Positions 6,904 through 11,816 of a stretch of DNA of 11,816 bases are shown piece after piece (position 1 is the first letter of the stretch; every line of letters starts with the position of its first letter). The position numbers were made by a program, and so were the translations under genes. The DNA is from Methylacidiphilum caldifontis (lineage in GTDB: Bacteria; Verrucomicrobiota; Verrucomicrobiia; Methylacidiphilales; CAMAQI01), in assembly GCA_945860255.1 (NCBI GenBank), contig CAMAQI010000061.1, positions 1 to 11,816 on the forward strand, given 5' to 3'. The notes beneath the pieces were generated by a model, which was given only the letters and a program-made list of their open reading frames with translations, was not told the origin of the DNA and ran no database searches.

Positions 6904-7785
6904 TTAGGGTGTCTCTGCGATGAGTTGTCGAAGATAGTGAGCGTAGTCTGTTTTTCCCATAGAATTAGCCCGCTGGGAGAGTCGAGTGGAGTCGATCCAT
7001 TGATTGCGATAGGCAATTTCTTCGATACAAGCAATTTTTAATCCCTGACGATCTTGAATCGCCTGGACAAAATTAGCGGCTTGAAGTAAGGCCTCCGGAG
7101 AGCCCGTATCCAGCCATGCCGTTCCGCGGCCGAGAAGTTCGACCTGGAGCTCTCCGGAGTCGAGGTAGGTTCGGTTGAGGTCCGTAATCTCGAGTTCTCC
7201 ACGAGGAGATGGCTTCTGTATTTTCGCATAGCCAGAGGCCTTGGAATCATAAAAGTAGATTCCGGGGATTGCATAATTTGATTTTGGCTTTTGCGGTTTT
7301 TCTTCGAGCGAAATCGCCTTTCCTGCGGAGTCAAAGGAGACCACTCCGTATAAGGTCGGATCGGCGACGCGATAGCCAAAAATGGTGGCACCCGTTTCTT
7401 GAAGAGAGGCTTTTTTGAGAGTTTGAGAGATTTTTTCGCCGTAAAAGAGATTATCTCCCAAGACGAGTGCAGAGGGGGCACCGTCTAAAAAACGTTCTCC
7501 AATAATGAAGGCTTGAGCAAGGCCTTCCGGTTTTGGCTGGGCTTCATAGGTAAATTTAACTCCGAAATCAGCGCCATCTTGGAGGAGATCTTGAAATTTA
7601 GGCTGATCATGAGGGGTGGTAATCAGGAGTATTTCACGGATTCCTGCGAGCATTAGAACCGAGAGTGGATAATAGATCATCGGTTTGTCGTAAACAGGGA
7701 GCATCTGTTTACTGACCACTTTGGTGATTGGAAAAAGACGTGTTCCCGATCCTCCTGCGAGAATAATTCCTTTACGTGGTTTCAT
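6904..7785 (-). CDS. rmlA: Glucose-1-phosphate thymidylyltransferase RmlA
   Basis: RmlA joins dTTP and glucose-1-phosphate to make dTDP-glucose, the first step toward dTDP-rhamnose and related sugars. The 293-residue product has the nucleotidyltransferase motif 'LAGGSGTRLFPIT' (residues 9-21) with Lys26 in 'SKQMLPVYDKPMIYYP', Asp111 in 'LVLGDNLFYG', 'PKPEGLAQA', 'EEKPQKPKSNYA' and 'GTAWLDTG'. The length is normal for the family. I chose the ATG at 7785; a longer frame back to 7845 would add 20 unlikely residues inside rmlB. The start lies within the end of rmlB, a 14-nt overlap, so the two are probably translated together. No clear ribosome binding site precedes it. Confidence 0.95.
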   Translation of the reverse strand: MKPRKGIILAGGSGTRLFPITKVVSKQMLPVYDKPMIYYPLSVLMLAGIREILLITTPHDQPKFQDLLQDGADFGVKFTYEAQPKPEGLAQAFIIGERFLDGAPSALVLGDNLFYGEKISQTLKKASLQETGATIFGYRVADPTLYGVVSFDSAGKAISLEEKPQKPKSNYAIPGIYFYDSKASGYAKIQKPSPRGELEITDLNRTYLDSGELQVELLGRGTAWLDTGSPEALLQAANFVQAIQDRQGLKIACIEEIAYRNQWIDSTRLSQRANSMGKTDYAHYLRQLIAETP

Positions 7786-8863
7786 AGGATGATCCGTTTT
7801 TTCCGAGGCGGTCTCGGGAATATTTGTTTTCAGTAATTTGCGCACACCATTTTCGATTGTCCAAATACCATTGAACTGTTTTTCGAAGGCCGGTGTGGAG
7901 GTTTTCTTGGGGAGACCATTTTAACTCTTGGTGGATTTTAGTAAAATTAACGGCATAGCGGCGATCGTGACCAGGTCGATCTTTGACAAACGTTTTGAGT
8001 TCTCGATAAGATTTTCCATTGGATCGTGGATGAAGTTCGTCGAGTAAGGTGCAGAGTGTATCGACGATCTGAATATTCGGAGTTTCGGATTTTCCTCCGA
8101 CATTATAGGTCTCGCCTGCTTTTCCATTGGAGAGAACAGAGGCAATTGCGGTACAATGATCTTCGACAAAGAGCCAGTCGCGAATGTTCTTACCATCTCC
8201 ATAAATGGGAAGCGCTTTCTCCTCTAGTGCATTGAGGATAATGAGCGGAATCAGTTTCTCAGGAAATTGATAAGGTCCATAGTTATTGGAGCAATTCGTG
8301 GTGAGGGTGGGGAGACCGTAGGTGTGATGAAAGGATCTGACGATATGATCACTGGAGGCTTTTGAGGCGGCATAAGGACTGTTTGGGGCAAAAGCGGTGG
8401 TTTCTTCAAAAGGGGAGTCCTCTAAAGAAAGAGATCCGTAGACTTCATCTGTTGAAATATGAAGGAATCGAAATTCGGCGGCGGCTTGAGGGGGGAGTGT
8501 TTTCCAATAGGCGCGGGTCGCCTCTAAAAGACGGAGAGTCCCCATTACATTCGTTTCAAAAAAAGGCTCGGCAGAATCGATGGAACGGTCGACATGAGAT
8601 TCTGCGGCAAAGTTTAGAACGGCCTGGATTTGATGTTCTTTGAGAAGATTGGAGAGGAGGAGGGGGTTTCCGATATCTCCTTGGATGAAATGGTAACGCG
8701 AGTCGCTCTCAATTTCTTTTAAGTTTTCAAGGTTTCCTGCGTATGTCAGGAGATCGAGATTCAGGAGTTTAATGAGGGAGTTTTGTTGAAGGAGAAGGTG
8801 ACGAACGAAATTCGAACCAATAAAGCCGGCTCCTCCCGTTACTAGAATTCTTTGATGAATCAT
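7772..8863 (-). CDS. rmlB: dTDP-glucose 4,6-dehydratase RmlB
   Basis: RmlB converts dTDP-glucose to dTDP-4-keto-6-deoxyglucose, the second step of dTDP-rhamnose synthesis. The 363-residue product is an extended SDR enzyme: NAD-binding GGAGFIG at 10-16, 'NFAAESHVDRSI' at 84-95, catalytic Thr138-Asp139-Glu140 in 'STDEVYGS', and Tyr164/Lys168 in 'SPYAASKAS'. 'NNYGPYQFPEKLIPL' and 'YGDGKNIRDWLFVEDHC' are family signatures. It overlaps rmlA by 14 nt. The partner genes rmlC and rmlD are not in the window, so the final sugar could be rhamnose (if they lie elsewhere) or another 6-deoxysugar. TATTAT about 22 nt before the ATG is a possible -10 box without a clear -35. Confidence 0.95.
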   Translation of the reverse strand: MIHQRILVTGGAGFIGSNFVRHLLLQQNSLIKLLNLDLLTYAGNLENLKEIESDSRYHFIQGDIGNPLLLSNLLKEHQIQAVLNFAAESHVDRSIDSAEPFFETNVMGTLRLLEATRAYWKTLPPQAAAEFRFLHISTDEVYGSLSLEDSPFEETTAFAPNSPYAASKASSDHIVRSFHHTYGLPTLTTNCSNNYGPYQFPEKLIPLIILNALEEKALPIYGDGKNIRDWLFVEDHCTAIASVLSNGKAGETYNVGGKSETPNIQIVDTLCTLLDELHPRSNGKSYRELKTFVKDRPGHDRRYAVNFTKIHQELKWSPQENLHTGLRKTVQWYLDNRKWCAQITENKYSRDRLGKNGSSYETT

Positions 8864-8916
8864 AAAGAAGCAAAAATAAAAATAATATGGGAAAGGTCGA
8901 TGAAAAAAGGGATGAC

Positions 8917-9546
8917 TTACAGACTTTTAAGGATCTCTTTAGCCGCAGAGTCACTGACGCCATGGGTGAGTTGAAGTCCCAGATGGTCGGTAAAATATTC
9001 CTCAATGCTAATCCATTTTCCTTCGATTTCGATTTGTTTCGTCCAAGCACAAATTTTGATCATGGCGTTTTTTAGTTCTTGGACTTGTTGTTGACTTGAG
9101 ATTAATTCATTCTGCTTTTTTTCTAGTTTTTGAAAGGATTCGGTAAGATTCTTTTGGAGGAGTCGAATCTGAACGTGGCTTTTTACTCGTGCGATGAGTT
9201 CTTCGTTTTGAAAAGGCTTCGTGACAAAATCGACAGCTCCCGCCTCAAAGGAGGAGACTAAGGTCTCTGATCCCATTTTTGCGGTGATAAAGATAATCGG
9301 AATATCATGGGTGGCAGGGTTGGCTTTGAGCTGTTTACACAGGGTAATTCCATCTAAGTCGGGCATCATGATATCGAGGAGAATTAAGTCGGGGGAATAG
9401 GAAGTAATAACCTCTAACGCTTGCGTGCTCTCGGAGATGCACTTGGTGTCATATCCTTTTCCATTGAGGATTGCTGAAGCGAGCTTTAAATTGAGCAGTT
9501 GATCGTCAATGATGATGATTTTAGGTTGATAATCGATAGCGGACAT
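8917..9546 (-). CDS. Response regulator: REC domain, coiled coil, and degenerate C-terminal cysteine motif
   Basis: The 209-residue protein starts with a complete receiver domain: acidic pocket Asp14-Asp15, phospho-acceptor Asp58 in 'LILLDIMMPDLDG', Thr88 in 'FITAK' and Lys110 in 'VTKPF'. Residues about 127-162 form a glutamine- and lysine-rich coiled coil. The tail (164-201) matches a short module often found at the end of response regulators and PAS proteins, roughly 'ICAxCKKIRDDxGxWxxIExYI...FSHGICPxC'. Here only Cys166 survives: Thr169, Ser198 and Ala201 replace the other three cysteines. There is no DNA-binding or enzymatic output domain, so it probably acts through protein contacts. No histidine kinase is nearby. 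The ATG at 9546 lacks a ribosome binding site but has a promoter-like sequence 5 nt upstream. Confidence 0.85.
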   Translation of the reverse strand: MSAIDYQPKIIIIDDQLLNLKLASAILNGKGYDTKCISESTQALEVITSYSPDLILLDIMMPDLDGITLCKQLKANPATHDIPIIFITAKMGSETLVSSFEAGAVDFVTKPFQNEELIARVKSHVQIRLLQKNLTESFQKLEKKQNELISSQQQVQELKNAMIKICAWTKQIEIEGKWISIEEYFTDHLGLQLTHGVSDSAAKEILKSL

Positions 9547-9551
9547 AGTTC

Positions 9552-9579
9552 AGCATAGAACGCTGCTTTGTGATTTCAA
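9552..9579 (-). promoter_or_regulatory. Promoter-like sequence for the response regulator, possibly leaderless
   Basis: On the minus strand TTGAAA (9574-9579) is followed after 16 nt by TATGCT (9552-9557). The -10 box ends 5 nt before the ATG at 9546. It sits back to back with a candidate plus-strand promoter for the SWIB gene. Confidence 0.4.
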
Positions 9580-9596
9580 AGGAAAAAGTGTAAATT
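9568..9596 (+). promoter_or_regulatory. Weak promoter candidate for the SWIB gene
   Basis: TTGTGA (9568-9573), a 17-nt spacer, then TAAATT (9591-9596): four of six consensus bases in each box. It would give a leader of about 110 nt. A second candidate, TTGTAA at 9605-9610 with GAAAAT at 9628-9633, is equally weak. Neither can be chosen from sequence alone. Confidence 0.25.
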
Positions 9597-9612
9597 CTTA
9601 TTATTTGTAAAG

Positions 9613-9689
9613 TTTCATTTTACCCATGAAAATATTAAAAAAAAGGTTGCTTCATCAGAAGGAGAGGATAGGAAGGAAGGCTGCAACCT
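9613..9689 (+). promoter_or_regulatory. Structured 5' leader of the SWIB gene: operator-like palindrome and hairpin
   Basis: TTTCAT (9613-9618) and ATGAAA (9626-9631) form a 6-bp palindrome with a 7-nt gap. Further down AGGTTGC (9644-9650) pairs with GCAACCT (9683-9689) around a 32-nt purine-rich loop that contains several GGAG/GGAAGG tracts. The real ribosome binding site, AGGAG, follows about 8 nt before the ATG at 9712. The hairpin could affect translation or stability; no known riboswitch class is recognised. Confidence 0.35.
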
Positions 9690-9711
9690 CAAATCAAAAG
9701 GAGAGAACATA

Positions 9712-9996
9712 ATGGCTAAAGCACCAGCAAAGACAGCAACAAAACGTAAACCTAACGCGGCGTTCATGAAACCCGTTCAACCAGATGAGGCCCTCGCAGA
9801 AGTTGTGGGATCAAAACCCCTTCCTCGTACAGAGCTCACCAAAAAACTTTGGGTCTATATCAAGAAGAATAATCTTCAAGATCCAAAGCAACGCACCATG
9901 ATCAACGCTGACGATAAGTTGAAGGCTGTGTTCAATGGTAAGAAAAAAGTCAGCATGTTTGAAATGACGAAACTCGTTTCACAACATCTCGACTAA
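9712..9996 (+). CDS. SWIB/MDM2-domain protein
   Basis: The 94-residue product has a lysine- and alanine-rich basic N-terminus (residues 1-15, MAKAPAKTATKRKPN) followed by a SWIB domain. Landmarks are 'KPLPRTELTKKLWVYIKKNNLQD' near 35-57, 'MINADDKLKAVF' near 63-74, and 'VSMFEMTKLVSQHL' at the end. SWIB domains are the compact p53-binding-like fold of SWI/SNF and MDM2 in eukaryotes. Stand-alone bacterial copies occur in Chlamydiae and many other bacteria, usually with a basic tail, and are suspected to be chromatin- or topology-related; their function is mostly untested. A strong AGGAG site precedes the ATG and an intrinsic terminator follows the stop, so it is a single-gene unit. The gene is divergent from the response regulator and convergent with recO. 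Confidence 0.92.
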   Translation: MAKAPAKTATKRKPNAAFMKPVQPDEALAEVVGSKPLPRTELTKKLWVYIKKNNLQDPKQRTMINADDKLKAVFNGKKKVSMFEMTKLVSQHLD

Positions 9997-10011
9997 TCGC
10001 CTTTTATTTAG

Positions 10012-10042
10012 AAAACCCCGAGGTCAAAAACCTCGGGGTTTT
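10012..10042. terminator. Strong bidirectional intrinsic terminator between SWIB and recO
   Basis: A perfect 12-bp stem AAAACCCCGAGG / CCTCGGGGTTTT (10012-10023 and 10031-10042) with a 7-nt loop is followed by T residues on the plus strand. On the minus strand the arms also end in a T-tract. It serves the SWIB gene and, directly after the recO stop at 10043, the smc-recO run. Confidence 0.92.
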
Positions 10043-10594
10043 TTATTGCCGATCAAATTTTAGCTCTTGAATTTTCGAGAGACTTCTCGGAATACGATAG
10101 CCGTTGGCTTCTAACATTCCCTTCATGGAGATAAAGGAATCGATGGAGATTCCTGCAAGATCGAGAGATCTTTTTTCAAATCGATTGATTAATTCAAGGC
10201 TCGGTTCTTTTTGATTGAGATAAGTAACGGCTTTATGAAAAAGGTCGTAATAGGCTTCTATCGGAGTTCTTGGCTCCGTGAGAGATTCAATGATCTCCGT
10301 GAAGTAATGGAGGAGTTGAATAATTTTGTAGTCGCGTCTGACTCCCAAATAAGGCTCTGTGAGGTGGACCTCTTTTAAAGTATCAATCTCACTTTTCGTT
10401 TTTGAAATAAATTGAATTTCACATTGATAGTAAAGATCAAGGACTCCTTGATAGGCCGATCCAGAGCGTAAGGCCCCTTTAGCGATGGTTTTAATTCGCC
10501 CATGTTCTTTAGTCAGCCAAGTGACGATGAGATCACTGTTTTGAAAGGGAAACTTATGGATTAAGAGGCCCTCGGAAGTGAGAGGGGGGGGCAT
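10043..10594 (-). CDS. recO: DNA repair protein RecO, short form without zinc-binding cysteines
   Basis: RecO helps load RecA onto SSB-coated single-stranded DNA in the RecFOR pathway. The N-terminal 75 residues match the RecO OB-fold: 'SEGLLIHKFPFQNSDLIVTWLTKEHGRIKTIAKGALRS', then 'LDLYYQCEIQF'. A helical part follows with 'YFTEIIESLTEPRTPIEAYYDLF' and 'RFEKRSLDLAG'. At 183 residues it is shorter than the usual 230-250. It has only one cysteine (in 'YYQCEIQF'), so the CxxC zinc module of many RecO proteins is absent. The ATG at 10594 lies 5 nt after the stop of the SOUL-like gene, so it is co-transcribed with it and smc. The terminator at 10012-10042 follows. Confidence 0.82.
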   Translation of the reverse strand: MPPPLTSEGLLIHKFPFQNSDLIVTWLTKEHGRIKTIAKGALRSGSAYQGVLDLYYQCEIQFISKTKSEIDTLKEVHLTEPYLGVRRDYKIIQLLHYFTEIIESLTEPRTPIEAYYDLFHKAVTYLNQKEPSLELINRFEKRSLDLAGISIDSFISMKGMLEANGYRIPRSLSKIQELKFDRQ

Positions 10595-10599
10595 CGGTT

Positions 10600-11172
10600 T
10601 TAGTTGAGTGTGGGGATTGAAATTTGGACTTCGGAGAGTCTCCAGAAAGGAAGCGAGAGAGTGGTGTTATGAAAAAGCATCCTTTGGGGATGACCGACGG
10701 AAGGGAGATTAATTTCGCCGAGATGTTGGATTAAGAGTTGAAGGTCTTGGAGCCACTCCTCAGAGTGATAGTCGCCACGGCGTGAGACCGCAAGAACCGA
10801 GCCTCCATTGAGTGTTGAGAGTCGAAGTCCTTTTTCTTTCGGATCCGGAAGGATGGTATAACTACTGAGCACCATTTGAAGATAGATTTTCTTCGGTTTA
10901 GGGCTCTCTGGGCTGGGATTCCATCCTGGGAAGATCAGGACGATCGGATAACGAATGGGCGCTTTGGCGAGGGCAAGATAGCGCGAGGCGAGCCGAAACG
11001 ATTTTTGAATCTCATTTTCCGAGAGATCCTTAACCTCTGCTTCAATGACAGGAGTTTCCGTAATGTTTTTGATTACGATCTTCCCTGTGGGGCTCGTTTG
11101 AACCCAATCCTTCGCGCACAAACCGAGGCAGGGAAGAAAGAGGATCGTGATCCAAAAGAAAGAGCGCTTCAC
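10600..11172 (-). CDS. Exported SOUL/HEBP-like (heme-binding-fold) protein
   Basis: The 190-residue product begins with a signal peptide: KR at 2-3, a hydrophobic core 5-18, and probable cleavage after Ala20. No lipobox is present, so a soluble periplasmic protein is likely. The mature part resembles the SOUL/HEBP family by pattern: 'VIKNITETPVIEAEV' (33-47) like the first strands, 'SFRLASRYLALAKAPI' (58-73), 'YTILPDPKEKGLRL' (105-118) like the 'lPkP.d..v' segment, 'SVLAVSRRGDYHSEEW' (125-140), and 'LSLPFWRLSEVQISI' (172-186) like the closing 'PPFLRRNEV' motif. Heme binding is not shown. The start is GTG: the in-frame smc stop is only two codons upstream, so no other start is possible. AAGGAG precedes it, unusually close at 2 nt. 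Confidence 0.65.
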   Translation of the reverse strand: MKRSFFWITILFLPCLGLCAKDWVQTSPTGKIVIKNITETPVIEAEVKDLSENEIQKSFRLASRYLALAKAPIRYPIVLIFPGWNPSPESPKPKKIYLQMVLSSYTILPDPKEKGLRLSTLNGGSVLAVSRRGDYHSEEWLQDLQLLIQHLGEINLPSVGHPQRMLFHNTTLSLPFWRLSEVQISIPTLN

Positions 11173-11178
11173 ATCTCC

Positions 11179-11814
11179 TTAGTTTTGCGTCGGTTCGGAA
11201 GAGGCAGGGGTGTCGACTAAGGGAGTAGAGGCTAAGACCATCTCTTCGATCAAGGCATTTGAGGCTTCTTGATCACGATTTTCACCAGAGATTCGAGGGT
11301 GAGTTTCAGGGTTTTTCTCTTGCTCCTCATGTTTATTGAGTCGGTAAGAGAGAATTGAAGAGACCCCTCGTTCTTGCATGGTGACCCCGTATAAGGCATC
11401 AGCAACGCTGATGGTTCTCTTGTTATGGGTAATGACCACAAATTGAGAGTTTGCGAGGAATCGTTTTAACATTTTGATGAAGCGATTAATATTCGATTCA
11501 TCGAGCGGAGCATCCATTTCATCGAGGACGCAGAAGGGACTCGGCTTTACTTGATAAAGTGCAAAGAGGAGCGCTACTGCCGTCATCGTTTTTTCTCCTC
11601 CTGAAAGAAGCGTAATGCTTTGCGGCTGTTTTCCTGGAGGTTTGGCGATGATATCGATTCCTGACTCAAGGGGATCATTTTCATCTTGAAGGACTAGTTT
11701 TCCCATTCCTCCTCCAAAGAGTTCGGTGAAGGTTTGTTGGACATTGACGCGAACTTTTTCGAAGGTTTCCGAAAAGAGAAGTTTGGTTGTTTCGTTAATC
11801 TTTTTAATCGCTTC
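11179..11814 (-). CDS. smc: Chromosome segregation protein SMC, C-terminal part (5' end outside window)
   Basis: The visible 211 residues are the C-terminal ATPase half-head of SMC, which compacts and resolves chromosomes. Counting from the first visible codon at 11814: 'FTELFGGG' at 29-36, the ABC signature LSGGEK at 70-75, Walker B 'FCVLDEMDAPLD' with Asp98-Glu99, and the H-loop His130 in 'VVITHNKRT', then 'LYGVTMQERGVSSILSYRL'. The Walker A half and hinge lie beyond the window edge. A polar tail of about 52 residues follows the conserved end; it is acidic, glutamate- and proline-rich, and looks disordered. The gene is followed after 6 nt by the SOUL-like gene in the same frame. Confidence 0.95.
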   Translation of the reverse strand, partial: EAIKKINETTKLLFSETFEKVRVNVQQTFTELFGGGMGKLVLQDENDPLESGIDIIAKPPGKQPQSITLLSGGEKTMTAVALLFALYQVKPSPFCVLDEMDAPLDESNINRFIKMLKRFLANSQFVVITHNKRTISVADALYGVTMQERGVSSILSYRLNKHEEQEKNPETHPRISGENRDQEASNALIEEMVLASTPLVDTPASSEPTQN

Positions 11815-11816
11815 TA

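Noticed and set aside
7786..7845. Extended rmlA start at 7845
   Set aside because: The extra 20 residues are not typical of RmlA and would enlarge the overlap with rmlB to 74 nt; the ATG at 7785 aligns with the family start.

Overview
This is bacterial chromosomal DNA with tightly packed genes, about mid-40s % GC by eye. Almost everything is on the minus strand; only queE and a SWIB gene are on the plus strand. The gene set (queuosine precursor synthesis, dTDP-rhamnose sugar synthesis, a SthA-type transhydrogenase, SMC, RecO, RlmH, HDOD and REC signalling proteins) suggests a Gram-negative bacterium. The SWIB protein is of a kind known from Chlamydiae but also from many Proteobacteria and other phyla. 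I therefore do not name a phylum; a PVC-group or deltaproteobacterium-like host is only a guess.

Layout. 1-914 (minus): an ABC-transporter permease of the FbpB/ThiP type that runs off the window. 1000-1668 (plus): queE, convergent with a class-I glutamine amidotransferase of the peptidase C26 family (1692-2384, minus). 2578-4862 (minus): an HDOD signalling protein translationally coupled by a 4-nt overlap to sthA. 4917-5243 (minus): a small coiled-coil protein with a C-terminal membrane anchor. 5295-5716: a non-coding island holding a GC-rich part, a nested RNA-like fold and a long inverted repeat. 5717-8863 (minus): rmlB, rmlA, a calcineurin-like metallophosphoesterase and rlmH in one close-packed run. 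8917-9546 (minus): a REC response regulator with a coiled coil and a decayed cysteine motif. 9712-9996 (plus): a SWIB protein with a structured leader, ending in a strong terminator shared with the convergent recO. 10043-11814 (minus): smc (C-terminal part), a secreted SOUL-like protein and a short recO, spaced 5-6 nt apart.

How they work together. Most genes are housekeeping: tRNA modification (QueE), ribosome maturation (RlmH), chromosome structure and repair (SMC, RecO), redox balance (SthA) and surface polysaccharide precursors (RmlA, RmlB). The less ordinary parts are the intergenic island at 5295-5716, the SOUL-like protein inside the smc-recO run, the response regulator with its degenerate tail, and three genes whose best promoter match lies so close to the start codon that leaderless mRNAs are implied. 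I see no CRISPR array, tRNA, rRNA, intact transposase, prophage or recognisable defence system.
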